Of a DNA stretch of 64,000 nt, positions 42,821 to 51,463 are shown one piece after another (within the stretch, counting starts at the first letter, position 1; each line of letters begins with the position of its first letter). Both the position numbers and the translations under genes were made by a program. The notes under the pieces were generated by a model, which was given only the letters and a program-made list of their open reading frames with translations, made no database searches and had not been told where the DNA came from. Source of the stretch: Bacteroidales bacterium (GTDB lineage: Bacteria > Bacteroidota > Bacteroidia > Bacteroidales > UBA10428); NCBI GenBank assembly GCA_016930375.1, contig JAFGGU010000052.1, positions 1 to 64,000 on the forward strand, in the 5' to 3' direction.

Positions 42821-45800
42821 TCTTCCTGAGAATGAAGTAGAAAAGCAATATCACGGTTGCGGATGAAAGTAAAACAATCATCCAGAAGGCGAACCTGAAA
42901 ACAGGCACCGTATCTGTTTTTCCCGCAACTATGTACCCCGACCAGTAATAGGGATGCGCCATAACCGGATCAGCTTTCTCCAGATAACTGAGCTTGGTTT
43001 TTCGCATGGCCTTATCCAGTGGCAACCTGCTGCGTAATGCCCTGTAAAAAGAACTTATCAGATCGGCCCCTGCCTTGTCAGCCAAAGGCCATAAAGTATA
43101 GGCAACAGTGCGTATACCGGTATACAGGAAGCTGCGGGCTATGCTGATCAAACCTTCGTTTTGCAGCAGCCATCCGTATCCCGTATTGCATCCACTCAGC
43201 ACAACCAGCTGAGCCTTCAGTTTCAACTGGGAAATCTCATACGAATACAGATTGCCATCCTCCATTGTATCATGGGGAGTTGCCATGACCAGGCAGGATA
43301 GATCCGGATCCTGGACATTCATGATCGAATGGGACGATATATGCAGTATCCTGTAAAGATGAGCCTTCGCTTTGAAGGTTGATTCATCAGCCCTGTTTCG
43401 GCTGAAAAGCTTTCCGCCTGTCAGCCTCCTGATTTCCCGGGCTTCATAGGCAGCACCGTCCAGGTTTGCCAGCAGACTGTCTCTGTTTGAGTTTCCGGAG
43501 GAAGAACTATATTCAGGCAGAAAAATGGCGGTTCCCGAGCCAAATTTCTTATGATTATTGTCTACCAGCAGATTGGCAGAGAAAGCATAGGCGACCGGAA
43601 ACTCGCGGATCAGGTAATGGAGTGACCGGTAATCAGGCTGGTCTTTTTCCGGTTCCTCCCGGATCAATACCTCGAAGGGAATCTGGGTAAGCTGGTTGTG
43701 GGGAACGATCAGGAGCCGTTTACCTTCAATTCTATCGTATATGGGTTCTATCAGTTTCTGGTACAGATAAGCGGAGGAACTGATAAATGCCTGGAAGCTT
43801 TGCATCGGATCCGTTTGCAGGGGATCGGAAGAGATCATTTGCCTGAGTTTGGCTATGTTATCAAAAATCTTTTTGTCAATTAACTGAAAATAAATGGCAT
43901 AGTCACTTTTGGTGATCACGAAAGTGATGATTTCCGTGCTCAATACCTGGTATTCCACGATTGCCTGATCCTTTTCAAGGAATTCCTGTAACTGATCGAT
44001 TCCTGCCACTGTAAATTTATATTTTAAACGGGCATAAGCGGGATACTCTTTTCCCAGCCGGATGGTCAGCTCTTCACGCTGATCATACAATCCGGTTAGT
44101 TTGGCCAGGGCTTCCTCACCTGAAACATCAGAGTCTTCATTTTTTTCCAGAAGAGCAAGCTGGTTTTCAATACTCAGAATCTCATGGTGCAGTCTTTCAT
44201 GTTTGCGGATCAGTGAATCAGGTAATCCGGAATACAACAGGTGGTCCATTTTCATGGTATTAATGGACAGTACCTGCATTTTGCTTTTTTCAGCATATTC
44301 CCAGGCTTTGTCAGCATATTCCCGCTCTCCAGTTTTCATATATAGCAATGTTGCGTAACTTACAGCATTGTTCATGGCTCTTTTCTTGATATCAGACAGA
44401 ATCAATTCAGATCTTTCTTCATCCATATCGGCCAATCTTCGTTCAATGAGCCTTACCGCAAGTTCCTGGCACGAAAAGGCGCTTTCAAGATAACCGGGAA
44501 GATTTCCTTTCTTTTCATAAAGGAGGTACAAGGTATACGCCTTTTCTGTGAGGGGTCGGATCAGATTTTGAGTCAAAAAGATATCTTCCAGGGCCGGATT
44601 GGCAAAATACATTGTATCTGCAAATGTCTGGCAACCGGCCATGATGGATCGCTGCAAATAAATTAAAGCCATGCGGTAATCATGTGTTGTCATGTATGAT
44701 CTGCCCAGATTCATGTTGATGTTGGTAACAGCATATCCTTTCGTAGAAATTCTTTTGGCATAGGTCAAGGCTGTTTGCAGATAATAACGTCCTGTAATAA
44801 GATTATTCTGTCTCAGACAAATATTCCCCAGTTCCTGGTATGCCCTGGAGCAACAATAGTCATCCTGGGATTTTTTATGATCAGAGGACAGTGAAATAAC
44901 TTTCTTCAGGTTTTCTAACGCCAGGGGGATGTTTTTTAATTGCAGGTACGACAGGCCGATCATGTAATATAAATAAGCCGGGGACATTCCGGCGCTTTCC
45001 AAACTATCGATAGCCTGCCTGCTGAAATGGATTGTATTTTCGTAATCACGTTCAAGCCAGTAATATATCCGCGCAATGTTCTGGTAGTTCAATTGTTTCT
45101 GGTAATTCAGAAAAGCATACTTCGACAGGATCTGAAGTGCGTGTTTGGAATACTGCAGCGTGTTTTCAAAATCAGAAAGCCTGTATTCCATGTCCGACTT
45201 CTTTGTATATAGCATCCCTGCATAAAAATGATCAGCCGGAAAGAATTTTTCCAGAATCCTCGTTGCATCCCGCAAGAGATCCCTGGCAGTGGAATAATTA
45301 TCGAAAAAATTGAAACTATGTGTGGTCAGGTTCAGGTAGACCTCCATTAATGCCGGATGCAAGGGATTTATAGCAGTATCGATATAAGCCAGACAGTTTT
45401 GAACCAGCTTCAATGACTTGTCCTTCTCCTTTGTATTCCAATAAGCATCAGCCTGCTTTACTTTTATAGTATTTATTTCATGAAGGTCAATGAATGTATT
45501 GCCAGGAATAGATTGAATGGCCATATCGTAATAATGGATGGCGTCAGAATATGAATCCAACAAATAAAGCATATATCCTGTTTCACGGTAGAGCCAGGCT
45601 AATTCGTGAGGGTGTTTTTTGCTTATAAAGGAAGAATGAGCCTCAGCCCGGCGAAAACACTGAAGTGCTTCACTACGGTTACCCGCGAAACGGAACCTCC
45701 GTCCCTGAAGAAAGATATCATAAAACTGCAACAGGTGGTCCGGATCTTTCACCTGCTGCATGACAACTTTGGCTTCTTTCAATTTTTCATTCCCCGATGC

Positions 45801-46070
45801 CAGGTTACCCTGGGCATAATAAATGGCTGCGGTTTTAAATAGCCAAAAGGCCTTTCTTTGGCTCTCATGCAAAGATATACGGCTACATTCATTGGCTGCC
45901 TGCAGCGCTTTCTCAAATTCATAGTTTCTGATCTGGCAATTAACCAATGAGTCCTTTTTATAATCAAATTCTGTAAACCAAGAGGTTTGACCTGTTACAG
46001 GTTCCAGAGTAAAACTCAGTGTGAATAAAAAAAACACCCGGAAAGTGGTGATGCTGTTAAGAAAATGCAT
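42810..46070 (-). CDS. Periplasmic TPR-CHAT caspase-like protease
   Basis: A 1086-residue protein with a signal peptide (about 1-27, ending VTGQT), about 650 residues of tetratricopeptide-like repeats, a linker coil and a C-terminal CHAT domain (about 770-1045). The caspase-type dyad is His914 in HISSHS and Cys961 in LSGCNTGYG. A single transmembrane helix (about 1061-1081) with a short basic tail ends the protein, so repeats and CHAT domain face the periplasm. It is convergent with the sigma/anti-sigma pair, overlapping by 11 bases. CHAT proteases are known to act on partner proteins after ligand binding by TPRs; cleavage of the neighbouring anti-sigma-like protein is an attractive hypothesis. 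Confidence 0.9.
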   Translation of the reverse strand: MHFLNSITTFRVFFLFTLSFTLEPVTGQTSWFTEFDYKKDSLVNCQIRNYEFEKALQAANECSRISLHESQRKAFWLFKTAAIYYAQGNLASGNEKLKEAKVVMQQVKDPDHLLQFYDIFLQGRRFRFAGNRSEALQCFRRAEAHSSFISKKHPHELAWLYRETGYMLYLLDSYSDAIHYYDMAIQSIPGNTFIDLHEINTIKVKQADAYWNTKEKDKSLKLVQNCLAYIDTAINPLHPALMEVYLNLTTHSFNFFDNYSTARDLLRDATRILEKFFPADHFYAGMLYTKKSDMEYRLSDFENTLQYSKHALQILSKYAFLNYQKQLNYQNIARIYYWLERDYENTIHFSRQAIDSLESAGMSPAYLYYMIGLSYLQLKNIPLALENLKKVISLSSDHKKSQDDYCCSRAYQELGNICLRQNNLITGRYYLQTALTYAKRISTKGYAVTNINMNLGRSYMTTHDYRMALIYLQRSIMAGCQTFADTMYFANPALEDIFLTQNLIRPLTEKAYTLYLLYEKKGNLPGYLESAFSCQELAVRLIERRLADMDEERSELILSDIKKRAMNNAVSYATLLYMKTGEREYADKAWEYAEKSKMQVLSINTMKMDHLLYSGLPDSLIRKHERLHHEILSIENQLALLEKNEDSDVSGEEALAKLTGLYDQREELTIRLGKEYPAYARLKYKFTVAGIDQLQEFLEKDQAIVEYQVLSTEIITFVITKSDYAIYFQLIDKKIFDNIAKLRQMISSDPLQTDPMQSFQAFISSSAYLYQKLIEPIYDRIEGKRLLIVPHNQLTQIPFEVLIREEPEKDQPDYRSLHYLIREFPVAYAFSANLLVDNNHKKFGSGTAIFLPEYSSSSGNSNRDSLLANLDGAAYEAREIRRLTGGKLFSRNRADESTFKAKAHLYRILHISSHSIMNVQDPDLSCLVMATPHDTMEDGNLYSYEISQLKLKAQLVVLSGCNTGYGWLLQNEGLISIARSFLYTGIRTVAYTLWPLADKAGADLISSFYRALRSRLPLDKAMRKTKLSYLEKADPVMAHPYYWSGYIVAGKTDTVPVFRFAFWMIVLLSSATVILLFYFILRKINH

Positions 46071-46135
46071 GTGAACCAGTTAATTTGTAATTAAAAATAA
46101 ACATAATCACCATTGACTTTCAGCCAAAAAGCAAT

Positions 46136-46161
46136 AAATTTAAGTATATTCACTTAAATTT
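46136..46161. promoter_or_regulatory. Perfect inverted repeat abutting the micro-ORF
   Basis: AAATTTAAGT (46136-46145) and ACTTAAATTT (46152-46161) are exact reverse complements with a six-base spacer and end right at the ATG of the micro-ORF. It could be an operator between the micro-ORF and the divergent CHAT gene, or an mRNA hairpin that hides the start codon. Confidence 0.6.
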
Positions 46162-46284
46162 ATGGTTATGAGGGAGTTTAAAGAAGAAGAATTATCTGAA
46201 GAAATCATGAACCTGGCTCCGGAACCCGAACCGGAACCTGATCCTGATCCTGATCCGAATCCAGGCGATCCCGGGGACGACTAA
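46162..46284 (+). CDS. 40-residue acidic micro-ORF with EP/DP tail
   Basis: An open frame of 40 codons, ATG to TAA. The product starts MVMREFKEEELSEEI, a short amphipathic helix-like stretch, and ends in an acidic proline-rich tail of EP and DP pairs closing with GDPGDD. Such a regular tail in one frame is unlikely to arise by chance. No Shine-Dalgarno is seen; a second ATG lies two codons downstream (46168). It is divergent from the CHAT gene (91 bases between starts) and convergent with rluD (7 bases between ends). No known family recognised; a substrate or ligand role for the CHAT locus is speculative. Confidence 0.5.
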   Translation: MVMREFKEEELSEEIMNLAPEPEPEPDPDPDPNPGDPGDD

Positions 46285-46291
46285 CGGAATA

Positions 46292-47326
46292 TTATCCGCC
46301 GGTTGCATCACGGTCGGTAATGTATTTTCGCCATTTTTCGACCAGAAGTTGCATATCTGCCGGTAAGGCAGAGTCAAAAACCATTTCCTTGCCGGTTTCA
46401 GGGTGTCTGAATGTCAGTGATTTAGCATGAAGTGCCTGACGTGGAATTATTTTAAAGCAATTTTCCACAAACTGCTTGTATTTTGAAAAGACAGTACCAC
46501 GTAAAATCTGGTTTCCCCCGTAACGTTCATCGTTAAAAACGGGATGTCTTACATATTCCATGTGAACTCTGATCTGGTGAGTGCGGCCGGTTTCAAGCCG
46601 GCATTCAATGAGACTTACATGTCCCAGATTTTCGAGCATTCTGTAATGCGTTAAAGCGGGCTTTCCGGATTCACCATCAGGAAACACCTGCATTTTTAAC
46701 CTGTCTCTTATGTTTCGTCCGATATGTCCCGAAATGCTGCCTTCGGGAGGGTCGAAGGTTCCCCATACTACGGCATGATAGGTTCGTTGGGTTGTGTGGT
46801 CGAAAAATTGTTTGGCCAGCCGGTTCAGGGCAATATCCGTTTTGGCAATCACCAATATGCCGGATGTATCCTTGTCAATCCGGTGAGCAAGGCCGGGACG
46901 CACCTCACCCGACTGAAACAGGGGAACATCTTTGAGATGCCAGCAAAGCGCATTCACGAGTGTTCCGGTGTAATTACCGTGCCCGGGATGGACAACCATA
47001 CCGGCCTCTTTATTCACAACGATAAGATGATCATCTTCATAAAGAATATTAATCGGGATGTTCTCGGGAAGGATCTCGTATTCATAATGCGGGTAGGGCA
47101 GTAATATGGTGATCACATCACCGGGCTTTACCCTGTAATTAGGCTTGACTGCATCACCGTTCACCTGAACATTGCCAGCCCTGGTGGCTATTTGTATTTT
47201 ATTTCGGGAAACGTTTTCCAGCCGGTTGGAAAGGAATTTATCGATACGCAGCAGTCCCTGCCCTTTATCGGCCACAATACGGTGATGTTCATATAGTTCC
47301 GACTGATCAAAAAATTCATCCTGCAT
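46292..47326 (-). CDS. rluD: RluD-type 23S rRNA pseudouridine synthase
   Basis: A 344-residue RluA-family enzyme. An S4 RNA-binding domain (about 25-85, RIDKFLSNRLENVSRNKIQ, VQVNGDAVKPNYRVKPGD) precedes the catalytic domain with Asp151 in HRIDKDTSG and the RLETGRTHQIRVHM and HPVFNDERYGG motifs. It modifies 23S rRNA helix 69 in well-studied relatives. It is the last gene of an operon with the PASTA and T9SS genes, starting 11 bases after the latter. Confidence 0.95.
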   Translation of the reverse strand: MQDEFFDQSELYEHHRIVADKGQGLLRIDKFLSNRLENVSRNKIQIATRAGNVQVNGDAVKPNYRVKPGDVITILLPYPHYEYEILPENIPINILYEDDHLIVVNKEAGMVVHPGHGNYTGTLVNALCWHLKDVPLFQSGEVRPGLAHRIDKDTSGILVIAKTDIALNRLAKQFFDHTTQRTYHAVVWGTFDPPEGSISGHIGRNIRDRLKMQVFPDGESGKPALTHYRMLENLGHVSLIECRLETGRTHQIRVHMEYVRHPVFNDERYGGNQILRGTVFSKYKQFVENCFKIIPRQALHAKSLTFRHPETGKEMVFDSALPADMQLLVEKWRKYITDRDATGG

Positions 47327-47337
47327 TAAAAAGCGTG

Positions 47338-49212
47338 TTAATGACTTACGACGATTTTCCGGGTAATGGCGGTTTCCCGATCCGATATCATTTTTACCTG
47401 GTAAATTCCTGGTAGAAGCCCTGAAACATCAATGAATTCCGGATCATCCCGGGCCTGTAAAACCATTCTTCCATAAATATCATACACATACAACCGGGCG
47501 ATTGAAAAACCGTTCGCCCTGACATTGAGTTTTTCTGACGCCGGATTTGGAAACAAGGTAACCTCCAGCGGATCAACAGGTGTTTCCGAATCTCCGGTGA
47601 TAACATCCTTATTTCCGAATACTGCCCTTATCATGAGGGATCCCGGAAGAATGCTGTTACCGGGATTGTACCATTCACCTGAAGTATTGACAAAAGTTTT
47701 GTCGAGGTTGTTTCGATTGACATCATAGCCAACGTTGAGGAACTCTTCTGATACCTGCTTCCAGCCAATGAATATGGAGGTGTCGGAAACAATGAGTTCA
47801 GTTTCCGGATCAATGGCGTATCTTTTGAAATCAGAACTTCCGGATCCAAATTCCGGCTTGAATTCTTCAGAGGACATATATAACAATTCACCGGGTTTTC
47901 CATCGTCATCATCCCATACACAAAGGTGAAATCCCAGGCTGGCATTATAATTATCACGGGTTTTGTTAAAGTAAATATCCAAAGCCCTGAGGGTATCCGT
48001 TTTGTATATTCTGAATCGGTAGGCAAGCAATGCACCTGCCATGGATGGGCCTGATATGCCAAAACCATATTCAGGACTGCCGTCGTCATAGGCATAGTAA
48101 TCTTTATAATATAGGGTGGTCCTGGATGTATCGTTTTGCTTAAACTGACCTTCAGGGGTTATCAGGTAACCTCCTACCTCAATGCTCCCTTCATCAGAAT
48201 CATCCGGACGTGTGAACGGGGCCATAAAAGGATCATTTCTGCGAATTATGTCTTCCTGCACAAAATCATCATAGAATTCCTCGGCAAATTCAGTGTACCC
48301 GGTATTCAGATTCCTTGTATAGTAACTTCTTCCCAGGTTTTCAATTTCTTTTTTTTCCAGATTTCGGAAAACGTAATGCAGGTAATTGCGTGTAATACTC
48401 TGTGCTTCATTAAGATGAAGCCAGGGAATGGATTCGTAAAAGTCCATCAGGTACCTGGGGGGATCCATCATGGCGATATCCTGGATGATTTCATGCCCTG
48501 AAGCGGGCAGTGTGTTCATCATTATATAATCTATATTCCAGCAATCCACATTGCTTAAAGCACCTTTCCCTCCGTCAACTTCATCAGCCGACAGACTGGT
48601 ATAGTTTCTGAACCTGAACCGGAATCCATTCTGGTAGTACTGCCCGGGGATCTTAAGAATAACCTGTTGAAAGGGTGTTGCTGTATCAAGGATGGAGAAC
48701 CAGATCTTATTCCATTGGTTTTCGCCCGGCAAATAAAACTCAAGTAGCAGCGAATCCATCATTTCAGGTACCTCTCCCTTGCCGCCTGCCTGATAGAAAA
48801 AACTAAGCCTTACGGTATCTCCGGGTTGGGAATAGGATGAAAGGTCAAAAGGAAACGAGGTCAGCATGTCCGATGATGCCGGATGATCGGTAAGGGCATA
48901 AACATTACCGTTTTCATCAATAGCATCCAGGGTGGCCACTCCAACCGATACAGGTTCTTCGGCAAAGGATGTGTTGATGAAAGCGAACCGGTCGGACCAT
49001 TTGCCGGGATTGGGGAATATCCCCGGGCCTGAAAAATCCTCCAGGAAGGGAAGATTCAGTAATAGCGCGCTGGATGATTTGAGCCTTAACGGATTGTCTG
49101 AAAGGTATTTTTTTATTACCCTGTTTTCCGTAAGACCTTGAAGACTTTGAGCAGCAAGGTTTGTCACGGTGATTGAAAATAGCACCAAAATTATATATCT
49201 GATCCTGATCAT
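47338..49212 (-). CDS. T9SS-secreted protein with C-terminal sorting domain
   Basis: A 624-residue protein. The frame could start at 49281, but the ATG at 49212 gives a signal peptide (about 1-22, ending LAAQS) and overlaps the upstream PASTA gene stop by ATGA, so 49212 is used. The body is beta-rich without recognisable enzyme motifs. The last about 75 residues are a typical type A sorting domain: VTLFPNPASEKLNVRAN, LYVYDIYGRMVLQ and LLPGIYQVKMI, then a basic KIVVSH end. It should be exported through the type IX system and be attached to or released from the surface. Confidence 0.9.
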   Translation of the reverse strand: MIRIRYIILVLFSITVTNLAAQSLQGLTENRVIKKYLSDNPLRLKSSSALLLNLPFLEDFSGPGIFPNPGKWSDRFAFINTSFAEEPVSVGVATLDAIDENGNVYALTDHPASSDMLTSFPFDLSSYSQPGDTVRLSFFYQAGGKGEVPEMMDSLLLEFYLPGENQWNKIWFSILDTATPFQQVILKIPGQYYQNGFRFRFRNYTSLSADEVDGGKGALSNVDCWNIDYIMMNTLPASGHEIIQDIAMMDPPRYLMDFYESIPWLHLNEAQSITRNYLHYVFRNLEKKEIENLGRSYYTRNLNTGYTEFAEEFYDDFVQEDIIRRNDPFMAPFTRPDDSDEGSIEVGGYLITPEGQFKQNDTSRTTLYYKDYYAYDDGSPEYGFGISGPSMAGALLAYRFRIYKTDTLRALDIYFNKTRDNYNASLGFHLCVWDDDDGKPGELLYMSSEEFKPEFGSGSSDFKRYAIDPETELIVSDTSIFIGWKQVSEEFLNVGYDVNRNNLDKTFVNTSGEWYNPGNSILPGSLMIRAVFGNKDVITGDSETPVDPLEVTLFPNPASEKLNVRANGFSIARLYVYDIYGRMVLQARDDPEFIDVSGLLPGIYQVKMISDRETAITRKIVVSH

Positions 49213-50063
49213 GGGCTTACGGACAGGGAATCTCCTGCAGTATTGAATGTTGAGACTTTGGTGGAGTCGAGCGTGATCCATACATCAATTGCTGAACCCA
49301 TGGGAAGCGTCATATTCGATCTGGGTTCCGGTTTTTGCCTGAAAATAATTGCGAGGGCTTCATCTTCAGAAGTCAATATGGTCTGATCGTGAACGGCAGC
49401 GCCTACACTCAGAAACCTGTCCGATGCCAGTATCTTTGCTGCTTCCAGGTTTAAGCCGACCAGGTTAGGGACAGCCGCCTGTTCGTCGCTTAATCCTTTG
49501 CCCAGAACGATATCAATCCTGGCTCCTTTGACTACCGAATCACCCGGTGCTATTTCCTGCCTGTTCATGCGCTGGCCTAAAACAACATTGATGAATATAT
49601 GCGGTTCGTAGGAAATATGTCCCACTTTCAACCCGAAGGATTCAAGTTTGGCGGTGGCCTGTCTGATAGTCAGGTCAACCAGATTAGGCATGGCAACCTT
49701 CTCCGGATTGGTGGCATTCATTGTGAGAAAAATCTTTCTGTTTTTCTTTACCTTAAAACCTGCCTGCGGATGCTGTTCCACTACAGTGCTGCGTTCAAAA
49801 TCAGACAGGAAAACGGAGTCGAACACTTCAATTCGAAGATCTTTTTGTTCAGCAACATCCACGGCATCAGACAAAGTTAATCCTGCAAAATCGGGAACCG
49901 TAAGGTCAAGATTGTGCCGGGTGTAAATCTTCAATATTTGCAGGATGATGATAGTTCCGAAAATCAATATGAAAAAGGCGAGAAGGATATTTCTCAGCAC
50001 AATTCTTTCTTCAACATAACGGATCAGGTCTCGGATTTTGGCAATAATCTGGTCGGTGTTCAT
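49209..50063 (-). CDS. Membrane PASTA-domain protein
   Basis: A 284-residue protein with a short cytoplasmic N-terminus, one transmembrane helix (about 23-45, NILLAFFILIFGTIIILQIL region) and three extracytoplasmic PASTA domains (about 52-120, 121-195, 196-270; for example VPDFAGLTLSDAVDVAEQKDLR, MPNLVDLTIRQATAKLESFG, VPNLVGLNLEAAKILASDR in outline). PASTA domains bind muropeptides or pack as rigid spacers. No kinase domain is attached, unlike the Firmicutes/Actinobacteria PASTA kinases. It heads an operon with the T9SS cargo and rluD. Confidence 0.92.
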   Translation of the reverse strand: MNTDQIIAKIRDLIRYVEERIVLRNILLAFFILIFGTIIILQILKIYTRHNLDLTVPDFAGLTLSDAVDVAEQKDLRIEVFDSVFLSDFERSTVVEQHPQAGFKVKKNRKIFLTMNATNPEKVAMPNLVDLTIRQATAKLESFGLKVGHISYEPHIFINVVLGQRMNRQEIAPGDSVVKGARIDIVLGKGLSDEQAAVPNLVGLNLEAAKILASDRFLSVGAAVHDQTILTSEDEALAIIFRQKPEPRSNMTLPMGSAIDVWITLDSTKVSTFNTAGDSLSVSP

Positions 50064-50093
50064 AACATGAATGAATAAATATTAACGGACAGA

Positions 50094-50101
50094 CAAAGAT
50101 A
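50094..50101 (-). promoter_or_regulatory. Promoter -7 box for the PASTA-T9SS-rluD operon
   Basis: TATCTTTG on the minus strand fits TAnnTTTG, 31 bases before the PASTA gene start. Confidence 0.5.
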
Positions 50102-50138
50102 AAATTATCCGTAATATATGTCATTTACCATAATGTAT

Positions 50139-51437
50139 TTAAAGCAAATGCTTCACCAGGAAGAATCCGGCAAGGATGTACATGATAACCGATATTTCTT
50201 TCCATTTGCCGGTGAAGAACTTAATGAATACATAGCTCAGCATTCCAAATGCGATGCCTTCGGAGATACTGTAGGCCAATGGCATGATAACAATGGTAAG
50301 AAAAACAGGCAAAGACTCGGAATAATCCTCCAGGTTGATTTTTTGAATCGGGCTTATCATGAACAAACCAACCAGAACCAATGCGGGAGCAGTTGCTGCG
50401 CTTGGGATCATCAGGAATAAGGGAGAAAAGAACAGTGCTGCCAGGAACAGCAGCCCGACCACCAGGGAAGTTAGACCGGTTCTCCCTCCGGCGGCTACAC
50501 CTGCAGCGCTTTCAATATAGGATGTCACTGTACTTGTTCCCAGGATGGCACCTGCTGTGGTTCCCACAGCATCAGCGATCAATGCCTGTCTGGCACGTGG
50601 CACGCCACCACGGGAATCAAGCAGATTTGCTTTTGAACAGACACCCACCAGGGTGCCGACGGTATCGAATATATCCACAAACAGAAAGGTAAATACAACC
50701 ACCAGCATATCGGCTGTAAAAACCCTGCTGAAATCAAATTTGAAGAAAACCGGAGCTGGCGATGGCGGAAGGCTTATCAGGCCATGCTCCGGCAACTGGG
50801 TAATTCCAAATGGAATGCCAAGCAAGGCAGTGATCACAATACCCATGACAAGTGCACCCCGGAACTTGAATACCAGCAGGATACCCGTTATGATTATGCC
50901 TGCAAGGGCCAGTACAACGTGGGGATCTGCCATTTGTCCCAGGGAGACCAGTGTGGCTTCATTTTTCACAATAATACCTGCATTGCTTAATCCGATAAGG
51001 GCAATGTAGAGACCAATTCCCACCGAAATTGCATTTTTAAGGCTGATGGGAATACTGTCGATAATGGCTTCTCTCACTTTAAAAAAGGACATCAGAATAA
51101 AGATTATGCCTTCAATAAAAACAGCCGTGAGGGCCATTTCCCAGCTATACCCCATTTGAATGACAACAGTATAGGCAAAAAAGGCATTTAACCCCATTCC
51201 CGGGGCAAGCGCAATGGGCAGATTGGCATAAAATGCCATGATGGCAATGGCCATAAAGGAAGATAGTGCCGTGGCTGTAAAAACGCCATCACGGTCCATG
51301 CCGGCATTCCCTAAAATGAAAGGATTCACGGCAAGAATATACGCCATGGTCATGAATGTGGTAACACCCGCAATGATTTCTGTTTTTGGCGTGGTACCGC
51401 TTTTCTTTAACTGGAATAGTTTTTCAAGCATGTTCAC
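50139..51437 (-). CDS. NCS2-family purine permease (AzgA-like)
   Basis: A 432-residue polytopic transporter with about 12 to 14 hydrophobic segments. It begins with the AzgA-type KTEIIAGVTTFMTMAYILAVNPFIL and contains LAPGMGLNAFFAYTVV, the conserved VFTFLFVDIFDTVGTLVGV and GTSTVTSYIESAAGVAAGGRTGLTS region in outline. It is probably a proton-coupled importer of adenine, guanine or hypoxanthine. It starts 26 bases after the GT4 gene in the same direction, so it may be read through from the glycosyltransferase operon. An alternative start lies at 51431. Confidence 0.94.
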   Translation of the reverse strand: MNMLEKLFQLKKSGTTPKTEIIAGVTTFMTMAYILAVNPFILGNAGMDRDGVFTATALSSFMAIAIMAFYANLPIALAPGMGLNAFFAYTVVIQMGYSWEMALTAVFIEGIIFILMSFFKVREAIIDSIPISLKNAISVGIGLYIALIGLSNAGIIVKNEATLVSLGQMADPHVVLALAGIIITGILLVFKFRGALVMGIVITALLGIPFGITQLPEHGLISLPPSPAPVFFKFDFSRVFTADMLVVVFTFLFVDIFDTVGTLVGVCSKANLLDSRGGVPRARQALIADAVGTTAGAILGTSTVTSYIESAAGVAAGGRTGLTSLVVGLLFLAALFFSPLFLMIPSAATAPALVLVGLFMISPIQKINLEDYSESLPVFLTIVIMPLAYSISEGIAFGMLSYVFIKFFTGKWKEISVIMYILAGFFLVKHLL

Positions 51438-51463
51438 TGCATTTGAAGTAAAGAAACCAGGAT

